Shown: positions 8,172 through 16,844, counted from the first letter of the stretch. The stretch is 64,000 nucleotides of DNA from JABMRW01 sp964396965 (GCA_964396965.1 CAYNGD010000008.1:1-64000), one strand, 5' to 3'. Notes: a model not told the origin generated them from the letters alone. Numbers and translations: made by a program.

Positions 8172-8472
8172 CGCCAGTTTCGAAGCAAAGGTGCTAAAAT
8201 CAAATACGCCGGTACTGGTGGACTTCTGGGCGCCCTGGTGCCGCCCCTGCCTCATGGCAGCGCCGGTGCTGGAGGAGCTGGCCAAGGAGTACGCCAACAA
8301 GATAACCTTCGCCAAGCTGGACGTTGACCAGAACGCCCAAACCGCCGCCAAATACTCCATAATGGCTATACCCAACCTCATCATCTTCAAAGAGGGCAAG
8401 CCGGTGTCGCAGATAGTTGGCTTCAAGCCCAAGGAAGAGCTGAAAAAAGACCTGGACGCCGTGTTGAAATAA
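8146..8472 (+). CDS. Thioredoxin with WCRPC active site
   Basis: Small cytoplasmic dithiol reductant, 108 residues, of thioredoxin fold: DFWAPWCRPC (27-35), the cis-proline segment MAIPNLIIF and a C-terminal helix. The active site is WCRPC followed by Leu-Met instead of the usual WCGPC followed by Lys/Arg, which may shift redox potential or partner choice. ATG at 8146 has an excellent AGGAGG eight bases ahead. It overlaps the end of plsX and is followed four bases later by thioredoxin reductase, its likely electron donor. Confidence 0.93.
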   Translation: MTKPIQVDDASFEAKVLKSNTPVLVDFWAPWCRPCLMAAPVLEELAKEYANKITFAKLDVDQNAQTAAKYSIMAIPNLIIFKEGKPVSQIVGFKPKEELKKDLDAVLK

Positions 8473-8476
8473 AACG

Positions 8477-9403
8477 ATGACCGCCAAATCCAAAAAAGAA
8501 TACGATGTAATCATCATCGGCGGCGGGCCAGCCGGCCTCTCCGCTGGCCTCTACACCTCACGCTCCCGCCTCGACACCCTGCTCATCGAGAGGGGGGTGG
8601 TGGGCGGACGGATAACCGATGCCGAGCTGGTGGAAAACTACCCCGGCTTCGCCGAGGGCATCTCCGGCGCTGAGCTGGGGCAGCTGATGCAGAAGCAGGC
8701 AGTCAAATACGGGCTGAACATCACCATCGCCGATGCCACCGGCCTCGAGCTTAAAAAGGATAAAAAGGTGGTCAAGACCACCCAGGGTGACTTTAACGCC
8801 AAAGCGGTTATCATCGCCACCGGCTCGGAAAGGGGCAAGCTGGGCGTGCCGGGGGAGAAGGAGATTACCGGGAGGGGGGTGTCCTACTGCGCCACCTGCG
8901 ACGGCCCCCTGTTCCGGGGGAAGACGATAGCCGTGGTGGGGGGAGGTAACGCCGCCATCAGCGAGGCCCTCTACCTGGCCAAGTTTGCCTCCCGCGTGAT
9001 AGTTATACACCGCCGCAACCAGCTCCGCGCCACCCGCGTCCTGGAAGAGAAGGCACGGGCGGAACCGAAGATAGAGTTCCTCTGGGACACGGTGGTTGAG
9101 AAGATCGAGGGTGAAAAGGCGCTCGGGCAGCTAAAGCTACGCCAGGTGAAGACCGGTAAAAAGTCCAGCCTCGATGTCGCCGGTGTCTTTATCGCCGTAG
9201 GGCTCAAGCCCAGCACCGATTTTCTCAAGGGCGTCCTGCCCATGGATGAAGGCGGCTATATCATCACCAACGAGCGGATGGAGACTGAGATACCCGGCAT
9301 TTTCGCCGCCGGCGATATCCGCCAGAACTCCCCCCGCCAGGTGATAACCGCCGCCGGAGACGGCGCCACCGCTGCCACATTCGCCGAAAAATTTCTCAGT
9401 TAG
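8477..9403 (+). CDS. trxB: Thioredoxin reductase (NAD(P)H:FAD)
   Basis: Flavoprotein disulfide reductase, 308 residues, reducing the neighbouring thioredoxin. FAD-binding GGGPAG (15-20), redox-active CATC (138-141) followed by DGP, the nucleotide-binding VVGGGNAAISEA, and the C-terminal FAD site IFAAGDIRQ are present. Start ATG lies 4 bases after the thioredoxin stop with no clear ribosome-binding site, so translation is probably coupled. Confidence 0.95.
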   Translation: MTAKSKKEYDVIIIGGGPAGLSAGLYTSRSRLDTLLIERGVVGGRITDAELVENYPGFAEGISGAELGQLMQKQAVKYGLNITIADATGLELKKDKKVVKTTQGDFNAKAVIIATGSERGKLGVPGEKEITGRGVSYCATCDGPLFRGKTIAVVGGGNAAISEALYLAKFASRVIVIHRRNQLRATRVLEEKARAEPKIEFLWDTVVEKIEGEKALGQLKLRQVKTGKKSSLDVAGVFIAVGLKPSTDFLKGVLPMDEGGYIITNERMETEIPGIFAAGDIRQNSPRQVITAAGDGATAATFAEKFLS

Positions 9404-9431
9404 TAGCCTAGCGCTCGGCCAATAACTAAAG

Positions 9432-9437
9432 TATAAT
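9432..9437 (+). promoter_or_regulatory. Predicted -10 box upstream of rplI
   Basis: A perfect TATAAT 15 bases before the rplI ATG; no convincing -35 box. It may allow rplI-dnaB transcription apart from the upstream trxB operon. Confidence 0.45.
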
Positions 9438-9452
9438 AGATAAGGTGGAATA

Positions 9453-10157
9453 ATGAAGGTTATCTTTCTGCAGAATGTCCCCCAGCTAGCCCACGCCGGT
9501 CAGATAAAAGAGGTAGCCGATGGCTACGCCCGTAACTACCTCATCCCCCGAAAACTGGCCGCCCTGGCCCAGCCCAAGGCGGTCAGCCAGATAGAAATCA
9601 AGGCCAAAAAGACGGAAGCCCACCTCACCGCCGAACTGCAGGAGCTGGCCGGCCAGCTCGAAGGCAAGGAGGTCAGCCTCAAGGCCAAAGCCGGCGCCAA
9701 AGAAAAGCTCTACGGCTCCATCACCAGCGCCGATATCGCCGCCGAGCTCAAGAAGGTCACCGGGCAGGAAATAGACAAGAGAAAGATAGGGCTGGAGGAG
9801 CCCATCCGCCAGCTGGGCAGCTACGAGGTAGTTATTAAACTGGGCAAGGATATCACCCCCACCATAAGGGTCACCGTGACCGAAGAGGAAGCCAAGGCGG
9901 AAGAAAAGCCAGCCAAGAAAGAGAGGAAGAAAAAGACAGAGGAGACCCCCACCGCCGAGGCAGAGAAGCCGGCTGAGAAAGAAAAGAAAGCCCCGGCCAA
10001 AGCCAGGAAGACGGCGGAGAAAAAGACGCCAGAGAAGGAAGAGAAAGCACCCAAGGCAGAGAAGAAGACTACCAAGAAAGCGGCTAAGACCACCGAGGCA
10101 GCCGAGAAAAAGACCACCAGGAAAACCAGAGTCAAAAAGGAAGAGAAGACGGAATGA
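9453..10157 (+). CDS. rplI: 50S ribosomal protein L9 with long charged C-terminal tail
   Basis: L9 binds 23S rRNA at the base of the L1 stalk. The first 148 residues are a normal L9: MKVIFLQNVPQLAHAGQIKEVADGYARNYLIP-type N-domain (here split for length), connecting helix, and C-domain with GSITSADIAAEL. The protein then continues for about 85 residues made almost only of Lys, Glu, Ala, Thr and Pro, giving 234 residues in total against about 148 usually. Start ATG at 9453 follows AAGGTGG. Its last four bases overlap the dnaB start (ATGA). Confidence 0.95.
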   Translation: MKVIFLQNVPQLAHAGQIKEVADGYARNYLIPRKLAALAQPKAVSQIEIKAKKTEAHLTAELQELAGQLEGKEVSLKAKAGAKEKLYGSITSADIAAELKKVTGQEIDKRKIGLEEPIRQLGSYEVVIKLGKDITPTIRVTVTEEEAKAEEKPAKKERKKKTEETPTAEAEKPAEKEKKAPAKARKTAEKKTPEKEEKAPKAEKKTTKKAAKTTEAAEKKTTRKTRVKKEEKTE

Positions 10158-11524
10158 CCAGCGACAGGCTGCCGCCCCATGACACCGATGCTGAGGAGGC
10201 CGTAATCGGCTCGCTGTTGATTGACGGTAGCTCCATACACCGGGTGGCCGTGGTACTGCAGCCAGCCGACTTCTACAATGAGCGGAACTCACTGATATAT
10301 GGGGCCTGTCTCTCCCTCTACGAGCGCGATGAAGCCATCGACCAGATTACCGTTGCCCAGGAGCTGGACCGGCAGGGCAAGCTTGAGAGCGGCGGCGGTG
10401 CCGCCAACCTGAGCCACCTGATTGCCATCTGCCCCACCTCACTCGATATTGAGCACTACGCACGTATCGTCTACCGCCTTTCGATAATGCGCCGCCTGAT
10501 TGCCGCCGGCGGGCAGATAGCCAACATTGGCTATCGGGCCGACCCTGATGTGGACCAGAGCCTTAACGATGCCGAGGATGTCCTTTTTCGACTGCGCCAC
10601 GGGCAGAGCCGCCGCGACCTGACCCATATCCGCCAGGTGCTCGACCAGTACTTCGAGACCACCGCCGAGGCCGAGGGCCAGCCTAGGGAGATCATCTCTT
10701 ACGTGCTTTCCGGTTTCGCCGGCCTGGACGAATTTTTGGGCGGCTTTCAGCGCTCCGACCTGGTTATCGTCGGCGGGAGGCCCAGTATGGGCAAGACCAG
10801 CCTAGCCTTAAGCCTGGCTCGGAACGCCGCCGTGGAGCAGGGGGCCTGCGTGGCCCTCTTCAGCCTGGAGATGGCCCGCGAGCCGCTGGTGCTGCGCCTG
10901 CTGGCCAGCGAGGCCGAGGTTGACTCCCGGCAGGTCCGTTTAGGCCACCACACCGAGGAGCAGGAGCAGCGGATTATGGACGCCATCGGCCGGCTCTCCG
11001 AGGCCCCGATTTATATTGATGATACCCCGCAGCTGCGGGTGGTGGAGATGAGAAGCAAGACCCGCCGCCTTTTCTACGAGCGCGGCGTTGACCTGATTAT
11101 CGTTGACTACCTGCAGCTGATGCAGGGTGACCGGAGGTCGGATAACCGGGTGCAGGAGGTCAGCGAAATCTCCCGCTCCCTTAAAGGGCTGGCCCGGGAG
11201 ATTAACGCCCCGGTGCTGGCGGTATCGCAGCTGAGCCGCGCCCCAGAGGGAAGGGCCTCGCATGAACCCCAGCTCTCCGACCTGCGCGAGAGCGGCAGCA
11301 TCGAGCAGGACGCCGATGTCGTCATCTTCGTCTACCGTGACGAATACTACTACCCCAGCAAAGAGGAATGGGAAAGGGAGCACCCCGGCGAAGGCTACCC
11401 CCCGCCGGCGGATATCATCATCGCCAAGCACCGCAACGGCCCCACCGGCACCGTCAAGCTGCTCTTCAAGCCGAGGATGGCCAAGTTCGAGAACATTCCC
11501 AACCAAGAGCCGAGCCTGCTCTAA
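10154..11524 (+). CDS. dnaB: Replicative DNA helicase
   Basis: Hexameric helicase that unwinds DNA at the replication fork. 456 residues: the N-terminal primase-interacting domain opens with PPHDTDAEEAVIGSLLID; the RecA-like domain has Walker A GGRPSMGKTS (207-216), LFSLEM, the Walker B region DLIIVDYLQLM, and LSQLSRAPE. No intein is present. It follows rplI with a 4-base overlap, a very common rplI-dnaB arrangement, and precedes putative helicase-loader genes. Confidence 0.97.
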   Translation: MTSDRLPPHDTDAEEAVIGSLLIDGSSIHRVAVVLQPADFYNERNSLIYGACLSLYERDEAIDQITVAQELDRQGKLESGGGAANLSHLIAICPTSLDIEHYARIVYRLSIMRRLIAAGGQIANIGYRADPDVDQSLNDAEDVLFRLRHGQSRRDLTHIRQVLDQYFETTAEAEGQPREIISYVLSGFAGLDEFLGGFQRSDLVIVGGRPSMGKTSLALSLARNAAVEQGACVALFSLEMAREPLVLRLLASEAEVDSRQVRLGHHTEEQEQRIMDAIGRLSEAPIYIDDTPQLRVVEMRSKTRRLFYERGVDLIIVDYLQLMQGDRRSDNRVQEVSEISRSLKGLAREINAPVLAVSQLSRAPEGRASHEPQLSDLRESGSIEQDADVVIFVYRDEYYYPSKEEWEREHPGEGYPPPADIIIAKHRNGPTGTVKLLFKPRMAKFENIPNQEPSLL

Positions 11525-11544
11525 ATTAATCTGGTTAGATTCAT

Positions 11545-12255
11545 ATGGAACAGTTTAAGGGTTTCCCGTCCAAAATGAGGTTCACCGCCGTGCCCGATTT
11601 CTTCCTGAACAGGCTGTTGCCCCAGATAAGCGATATCAACGAGCTCAAGACCACCCTCCACATCTTCCAGACGCTCTATCACAAGCGGGGCTATCCCCGC
11701 TTCACCAGCTATAAAGAGCTTTCAGCCAACAAGAGCCTGATGAGCAGTCTAAAAGGAGAAGAGCCGCCGGATAAGGCGCTGCGCCGCGCTTTAAAAATGG
11801 CCGCCGAGCGCGGCACTATAATTCAACTGGAACTAGATAAAGACGGCACCTCAGAAAATATCTATTTCCTCAACACAGAATCAGACCGGCAGGCCGCGGC
11901 CAGGATTGAAAAGGGTGAACTACAGCTGAGCGAGCTCAAAGCCAGAGTGCCGACCTACGTTAATACCGAGGAGCCGCCCGATATATTTACCCTCTACGAG
12001 CAAAACATCGGCATGCTGACCCCACTCATCGCCGACGAATTACGCGACGCCGAGCAACTCTATCCGCCGAGCTGGATAAGGGACGCCATCAACGAGGCGG
12101 TTGCCCTCAACAAGCGGAGCTGGCGCTACATCGCCAAGATTTTAGAAAATTGGGCAGCCGAAGGCAGGAGTGATGGAACACATCGGGGAGATACTAAAAA
12201 GACAGACCCAGACAAGTACATCAAAGGCAAATATGGACACATGGTCCAGCGCTAA
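11545..12255 (+). CDS. DnaD-domain replication protein
   Basis: 236 residues. The N-terminal half resembles a winged-helix domain (roughly 10-110). The C-terminal half has the DnaD/DnaB_2 domain: IFTLYEQNIGMLTPLIAD through AINEAVALNKRSWRYIAKIL and an ENWAAEG end. In Bacillus, DnaD acts in helicase loading at oriC and in restart. The position directly after dnaB and before a DnaI-like ATPase supports the same role here. Start ATG at 11545 has only a weak ribosome-binding site. Its last 83 bases overlap the next gene. Confidence 0.85.
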   Translation: MEQFKGFPSKMRFTAVPDFFLNRLLPQISDINELKTTLHIFQTLYHKRGYPRFTSYKELSANKSLMSSLKGEEPPDKALRRALKMAAERGTIIQLELDKDGTSENIYFLNTESDRQAAARIEKGELQLSELKARVPTYVNTEEPPDIFTLYEQNIGMLTPLIADELRDAEQLYPPSWIRDAINEAVALNKRSWRYIAKILENWAAEGRSDGTHRGDTKKTDPDKYIKGKYGHMVQR

Positions 12256-13027
12256 AACTACCGAGGAGGCACCGCCGGAATCAAGCTGCCCCATCTGCAA
12301 GGGGGCCGGCTTTGTCCACCCCCGCTTGCCGTCGGGCAAACCGGACTACAGCCGCACCGTGCCCTGCCGCTGCACCCTGCAGAAAAGGGAGAAGGAGCAG
12401 CAGAGCCACCTGCGGCAATACAGCGGCCTGGAAGCCAAGCTGCTGCAGAAGATGACCTTCGAAAGCTTCGACTGGAAGCGGCTGAACCTACCGCCGGAGC
12501 AGCGCGAGAGTCTGAAGCATGCCTTCGATACTGCGCTTGATTTCGCCAAATCACCCGAAAACTGGCTGGTATTTATGGGCGTTACCGGCTGTGGCAAGAC
12601 CCACCTAGCGGCGGCCATCGCCAACTACCGTCTCAAGGAGGGCCAGCCGGTCAAGTTCGTGGTGGTGCCCGACCTGCTCGACCACCTGCGCTCAACCTTC
12701 AGCCCGGAGAGCCCGGTGACCTACGACCAGCTCTTTGAAGAGGTCAAGAACGCCCCACTGCTCATCCTGGACGACTTCGGCGAGCAGTCAACCACCCCCT
12801 GGGCCGAGGAGAAGCTCTACCAGATTATCAACTACCGTTACAACGCCCGGCTGGCCACCGTCATCACCACCCGCCTATCACTGGATGAGATTGACCCTCC
12901 TATCAGCTCCCGGTTAGCTGACCCTAAAATCAGTTTTAGATGGAATATCAACGTCCCCGATTACCGTACCGATGCCACTGCCCACCGTAATAAGACGGTC
13001 CGGGGGCGGAAAGAGCGCCGGGGCTAG
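12173..13027 (+). CDS. DnaC/DnaI-like helicase-loader ATPase
   Basis: AAA+ ATPase of the DnaC/DnaI/IstB type, 284 residues. The N-terminal part has a zinc-type cysteine set (CPIC, then CRC about 30 residues later), as in DnaI. The ATPase has Walker A GVTGCGKTH, Walker B LLILDDFG and an arginine in SSRLADP. Adjacent dnaB and DnaD-domain genes make replicative helicase loading far more likely than a transposon IstB role, and no transposase is nearby. Start ATG at 12173 has AAGG eight bases ahead; a second good candidate is ATG at 12233 with AAAGG in front, which would remove most of the overlap with the DnaD gene. Confidence 0.86.
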   Translation: MEHIGEILKRQTQTSTSKANMDTWSSAKTTEEAPPESSCPICKGAGFVHPRLPSGKPDYSRTVPCRCTLQKREKEQQSHLRQYSGLEAKLLQKMTFESFDWKRLNLPPEQRESLKHAFDTALDFAKSPENWLVFMGVTGCGKTHLAAAIANYRLKEGQPVKFVVVPDLLDHLRSTFSPESPVTYDQLFEEVKNAPLLILDDFGEQSTTPWAEEKLYQIINYRYNARLATVITTRLSLDEIDPPISSRLADPKISFRWNINVPDYRTDATAHRNKTVRGRKERRG

Positions 13028-13033
13028 ACCGAT

Positions 13034-13063
13034 TTGCACAAGCCAAGTCCTTTTTTGTAAAAT
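13034..13063 (+). promoter_or_regulatory. Predicted promoter of the HNH endonuclease gene
   Basis: -35 TTGCAC (13034-13039), 18-base spacer, -10 TAAAAT (13058-13063). It leaves a leader of about 11 bases with no Shine-Dalgarno sequence. Confidence 0.55.
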
Positions 13064-13080
13064 AGGCTGGCTTTCGTGTT

Positions 13081-13605
13081 ATGAGCGTTAACGCAATAAA
13101 CCTACCAGTTCTGGTATTAAACCAGAGTTATGAGCCGCTCAATGTCTGCCGGGTGCGGCGGGCGGTAGTGCTGATACAGCGCGGCAAGGCCGAGATGCTG
13201 GAGAACGGCGCCGGCTTTATCCACACCTCAAGTCAGGACTTCCCCCTGCCCTCGGTAATCCGCCTGGCCTACCTGATTAAGCGTCCCCGGCCCCAGCCGA
13301 AACTGACCCGCCTGGAGATTTTCCACCGCGACCACTACACCTGCCAGTACTGCGGCCGGCAGACCAACCAGCTCACCCTGGACCACGTTATCCCCCGCTA
13401 CCGGGGCGGCGAGCACGCCTGGGAGAACGTGGTCAGCGCCTGCGTTCAGTGCAACCGGCGCAAGGCGGGTAAGACCCCCAAAGAGGCCGGGATGCAACTA
13501 ATCCACCAGCCGCAGCCGCCGCGCGGCGACAGCTACTTATACATCCCCCACCACTACCAGAAGACACAGAGCCAGTGGCAGAAATACCTGCCCCGGCATA
13601 ACTAG
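13081..13605 (+). CDS. HNH endonuclease family protein
   Basis: 174 residues. The first 80 residues have the conserved NQSYEPLNVCRVRRAVVLI block common in this widespread bacterial family. The HNH fold follows: paired cysteines CQYC, then LDHVIPRYRGG with the catalytic histidine, and CVQCNRRKAGKTP. It is predicted to be a metal-dependent DNA nuclease. The physiological role of this chromosomal family is not known. It has its own promoter. The 3' end overlaps ricT, on the other strand, by 4 bases. Confidence 0.85.
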   Translation: MSVNAINLPVLVLNQSYEPLNVCRVRRAVVLIQRGKAEMLENGAGFIHTSSQDFPLPSVIRLAYLIKRPRPQPKLTRLEIFHRDHYTCQYCGRQTNQLTLDHVIPRYRGGEHAWENVVSACVQCNRRKAGKTPKEAGMQLIHQPQPPRGDSYLYIPHHYQKTQSQWQKYLPRHN

Positions 13606-14420
13606 CCCTCCTTGGCCGGCTTTTCGATAACAGTGATTTCAGCCAGGGGTACTTCTACGTTTGACTGGCCCTCCGTCTCCACCAGCACCGTTTCCTTGAG
13701 CGGATTTCCCCCCACCACCCTGGCCGGCCCCATCGCCGTGGAGACCTGCGTACCCACCTTGGGCATCTGCTTCTTCAAGCTCTGGTACTGACCGCTCTCG
13801 TAGGCCAGACAGCATAACAGGCGCCCGCAGACGCCGGATATCTTCATCGGGTTGAGGGGCAGGTCCTGATCCTTGGCCATCCTGATAGAAACGGGGGAGA
13901 ACTCGGAGAGGAAGTTAACACAGCAGAGGGGGCGCCCGCAGCGCCCGAAGCCGCCCACCACCTTGGCCTCATCCCTGGGCCCCAGCTGGCGCAGCTCCAC
14001 CCGCAGCTTGAAACGGCTGTTCAGCTCCCGCACCAGCTCGCGGAAGTCAACCCGCTCGGTAGCGCTGAAGAAAAAGGTGAGGCGGGTGCCGTCCAGATTG
14101 TACTCCGCCGAGAGCAGTTTCATCGGCAGCCTGAATTTGTCTATCAGCTTGGCACACTCGGCCATAGCCTTGGCCTCCTTGGCCTCCAGCTCCTTGGCCT
14201 GCTCCAGGTCCTCCGTCTCCGCCTTGCGCAACACCGGCTTCAACTCCTGGGGCGCCTCGCCCTCGGCCACCGGCTGAGGAGCGATAACCACCCTCCCCAG
14301 CTCCTGGCCGCGGGCAGTCTTGACCACCACGTAGTCACCTAGCTCAAGCTCGATACTGGACGGGTCAAAGTAGTATATTTTACCAGCTCTCTTAAAACGC
14401 ACGCCAACAATATCAGCCAT
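13602..14420 (-). CDS. ricT: PSP1/RicT family protein
   Basis: 272 residues with the PSP1 domain. Two cysteine-rich motifs are clear: GRCGRPLCCVNF and GVCGRLLCCLAYE. In Bacillus the RicT homologue belongs to the RicAFT complex that carries iron-sulfur clusters and affects mRNA processing; ricA and ricF partners are not seen here. The gene directly follows holB, overlapping it by 8 bases, an arrangement common in many bacteria. The C-terminal tail is less conserved. Confidence 0.85.
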   Translation of the reverse strand: MADIVGVRFKRAGKIYYFDPSSIELELGDYVVVKTARGQELGRVVIAPQPVAEGEAPQELKPVLRKAETEDLEQAKELEAKEAKAMAECAKLIDKFRLPMKLLSAEYNLDGTRLTFFFSATERVDFRELVRELNSRFKLRVELRQLGPRDEAKVVGGFGRCGRPLCCVNFLSEFSPVSIRMAKDQDLPLNPMKISGVCGRLLCCLAYESGQYQSLKKQMPKVGTQVSTAMGPARVVGGNPLKETVLVETEGQSNVEVPLAEITVIEKPAKEG

Positions 14421-15441
14421 AGTTTACCGCCGCCCTCCTTTCCGGCAGGCTTAACATCAGCACCTCCAGCACCAGCCGCGGGTTAGCATTCTGCTTTAGC
14501 TGTTCACCGGCCACCTGAATAGCGCTGACAAAAGCCCTCACCTCGGCCAGGCTGTAGCCCTGAGCCAGGCCAGCCAGCGTCTCCTTCCGGTCAATGTTGG
14601 TTATATCGTCAATGCCGCCGAGTTTGACCAGCAGCAGGTCGCGCCACCAGTCAAGCCATAGGTCCAGCACCTCCTGGACCAGGCCCCGGCTCTGGCTGAA
14701 CCAGGCCACCAGCTGATTCACATAGTCAAAGCGCTCTTCGTAGTCAGCACTCATTATGTCAAGCAATTTGTCCAGCCTCTGGCGCCGCTGCTCAGGGAGG
14801 CTTTCGTCCCCGGCCGCTGATACCGCCCAGCCCAGACAGCCGTGGCTCAGCCTGGCCAGTAGCTTCGCCTTCTTCGGCTCAACCCCCCAGCCCTCACTGA
14901 GGGCCACCCCCACCTGCGAGACCGGCAGAGGGCGCAGCTCCAGCCGCTGGCAGCGGGAGACGACGGTGGCCAGCAGGGCCTGTTCGCTGGCGGTGAGCAG
15001 GATGAAAAGAACCGCGCTTGGCGGCTCCTCCAGTGTCTTGAGCAGGCAGTTGGCCGCCTCGGTTGACATCAGCTCCGCCCCGTCAATAATATAAACTTTA
15101 TATCTGCCCTCAAACGGGGGCAGATTGGATGAGTGCTGCAATTCCCTGACCTGGTCAATGCCTATTTCAGTCCGCGGCTTATCATTGGAGTTGCCGACGG
15201 AGTCTATGCCAATAACCTGGACATCGGCGTGCCTGCCCGCAGCTATCTTCAGGCAGGGGTCACACTGGCCGCAGGGGGGCTCATTCCCCAGGCAGTTCAC
15301 CGCCCGGGCCAAGTCCAGCGCCAGGGTCATCTTGCCCACGTGGGTCGGGCCGACCAGAAGATAGGCGTGGGCCATCGCCCCCTGCTCCAGGCTGTGCCGG
15401 AGCAGGGCTACCGCCCTGGACTGGCCTACTGTCTGCCACAT
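14413..15441 (-). CDS. holB: DNA polymerase III delta-prime subunit
   Basis: Clamp-loader subunit of AAA+ type, 342 residues. It has a Walker-A-like GPTHVGKMTLA, the zinc-binding cysteines CGQCDPCLKI, IIDGAELMSTEAANCLLKTLEEPP and the arginine-finger-region SRCQRLELRPL. The start is set at ATG 15441, which has a perfect AGGAGG six bases upstream and sits just after the lysA stop. An in-frame extension further upstream would run into lysA and is not supported. The gene is coupled to ricT downstream. Confidence 0.92.
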   Translation of the reverse strand: MWQTVGQSRAVALLRHSLEQGAMAHAYLLVGPTHVGKMTLALDLARAVNCLGNEPPCGQCDPCLKIAAGRHADVQVIGIDSVGNSNDKPRTEIGIDQVRELQHSSNLPPFEGRYKVYIIDGAELMSTEAANCLLKTLEEPPSAVLFILLTASEQALLATVVSRCQRLELRPLPVSQVGVALSEGWGVEPKKAKLLARLSHGCLGWAVSAAGDESLPEQRRQRLDKLLDIMSADYEERFDYVNQLVAWFSQSRGLVQEVLDLWLDWWRDLLLVKLGGIDDITNIDRKETLAGLAQGYSLAEVRAFVSAIQVAGEQLKQNANPRLVLEVLMLSLPERRAAVNYG

Positions 15442-15451
15442 ACCAAGCCTC

Positions 15452-16759
15452 CTAGACCACATCGTGCCGGGTGAGGTCGTCAAAGCTCTCCCGGCTCCGG
15501 ATAAGGCGTGCTTTGCCCTCCCTGACCAGGACAATGGTCGGCTTCAGCGAGCCGTTATAGTTGCTCGCCTCGGGTATGGAATAGGCACCGCAGCCGGCCA
15601 CGGCGATGATATCGCCCGCCGCCGGCTCGGGCAGCTCAATGTCCTTTATTAATATGTCGCTCGATTCGCAGAACTTACCGGCGATGGTGAAACTGCCGGC
15701 GGCCCTGGCCTTCATCCGGCTGGCAATGACCGCCTCCAGTTCGGCCTGGTAGAGGGCGGGGCGGATGTTATCGCCCATGCCGCCGTCTACCGAGACATAG
15801 CACCTGACGCCGGGGATATCCTTGACCACCCCCACCGTGTAGAGGGCCACCCCCGCCTGCGCCACCATGGAGCGCCCCGGCTCAATGATAAGCCGCAGCC
15901 TAGGCAGACCATACTTCTGGCAGCTATTAATAACAGCGGCGGTTATCGCCTGGGCATAGGCGGCGATGGGCGGGGCGGGAGAGTCCAGAGTATATTGAAC
16001 GGCGAAGCCGCCACCGACGCTGAGCTCTTTGAGCTCAAAGCCGTGCCTCTGCTTCATCCCGGCGGCAAAGCCGAGGATGATGTCTATCGCCTGCTGGTAG
16101 GGCTCGAACTCGGCAATCTGGGAGCCGATATGGAAATGCAGACCCTTCAGATTAAGCTGTGGCATTGCCATAGCCTGGTTAAGCGCCTCCTCGGCGTAGG
16201 CCATGGGCACGCCGAACTTGCTGTCGAGGTTGCCGGTGATAATATAGCGGTGGGTATGGGGGTCGACGCCAGGGGAAATCCGCAGGAGTATATTAGGCCT
16301 ATCACCCCGCTCTTTGGCAATTTCGCCCAGCAGTTCAAGCTCGTGGCGATTATCGACCACGATGCACCCCACCCCCCACTCCAGCGCCAGCTTTAGTTCC
16401 TCGGCTGACTTGTTGTTACCCGGGAAATAGACCTTCTCCAGAGGGAAACCGGCGGAGCGGACGATGCTGATTTCGCCAGCGGAGACCACATCCAGCCCCA
16501 GCCCTTCCTCATTAAAGAGCCGGGCCAGAGCCTTATTGATAAAGGCCTTGGCCGAATAGAGGACGGTGGTATCGGCATAGCGCTGGCCGAACTCTCGCTT
16601 GAACTCGGCGCACCTATTTCTCAGGGCAAGCTCGTCAAAGAGATAGAGGGGCGTGCCGAACTCGGCGGCCAGCGCCACGGTATCGCAGCCGCCGATGACC
16701 AGATGACCGCTATCATTAACCGCCGAACCCGGCGGGAAAAGTTTAATCCTAGACTCCAT
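15452..16759 (-). CDS. lysA: Diaminopimelate decarboxylase
   Basis: PLP enzyme of fold type III making L-lysine from meso-diaminopimelate. 435 residues: the PLP lysine is in YSAKAFINKAL, the HFHIGSQI block, the glycine-rich GGGF and EPGRSMVAQAG motifs and the C-terminal substrate loop CESSDIL are present. The start ATG at 16759 has no Shine-Dalgarno sequence. A strong promoter ends only 8 bases before it, so the mRNA is probably leaderless. No lysine riboswitch can fit in this space. Confidence 0.95.
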   Translation of the reverse strand: MESRIKLFPPGSAVNDSGHLVIGGCDTVALAAEFGTPLYLFDELALRNRCAEFKREFGQRYADTTVLYSAKAFINKALARLFNEEGLGLDVVSAGEISIVRSAGFPLEKVYFPGNNKSAEELKLALEWGVGCIVVDNRHELELLGEIAKERGDRPNILLRISPGVDPHTHRYIITGNLDSKFGVPMAYAEEALNQAMAMPQLNLKGLHFHIGSQIAEFEPYQQAIDIILGFAAGMKQRHGFELKELSVGGGFAVQYTLDSPAPPIAAYAQAITAAVINSCQKYGLPRLRLIIEPGRSMVAQAGVALYTVGVVKDIPGVRCYVSVDGGMGDNIRPALYQAELEAVIASRMKARAAGSFTIAGKFCESSDILIKDIELPEPAAGDIIAVAGCGAYSIPEASNYNGSLKPTIVLVREGKARLIRSRESFDDLTRHDVV

Positions 16760-16767
16760 ATATTTAA

Positions 16768-16796
16768 ATGTTAACAGTGCCAGCTAGTTAAGTCAA
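16768..16796 (-). promoter_or_regulatory. Predicted lysA promoter (leaderless type)
   Basis: Minus strand: -35 TTGACT (16796-16791), 17-base spacer, -10 TAACAT (16773-16768). The expected transcription start falls within about 2 bases of the lysA ATG. Confidence 0.8.
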
Positions 16797-16800
16797 TTGA

Positions 16801-16844
16801 AAAGGGCGAAGCCTATGAGGGCGGGTGGGTATGGGAAGAAAAAC
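16801..16844 (+). repeat. Hairpin-G4 dispersed repeat, copy B (single unit)
   Basis: Hairpin AAAGGGC-GAA-GCCTATG (16801-16817), where GGGC pairs with GCCT using a G-T pair, then GGGCGGGTGGGTATGGG and AAGAAAAAC. The G-rich strand is the template strand for the neighbouring minus-strand genes. It lies between the end of the acyl-CoA ligase gene and the lysA promoter. Confidence 0.85.

Noticed and set aside
7491..8432. 313-codon minus-strand open frame opposite plsX and the thioredoxin gene
   Set aside because: It crosses two well-supported genes in antisense and has no independent support.
12173..13027. IstB transposition helper
   Set aside because: No IstA or other transposase is near; the zinc-type N-terminus and the dnaB/DnaD neighbours favour a DnaI-like loader.
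15442..15534. Upstream extension of holB into lysA
   Set aside because: The ATG at 15441 has a perfect AGGAGG and yields the family N-terminus, while the extension overlaps lysA by 80 bases.
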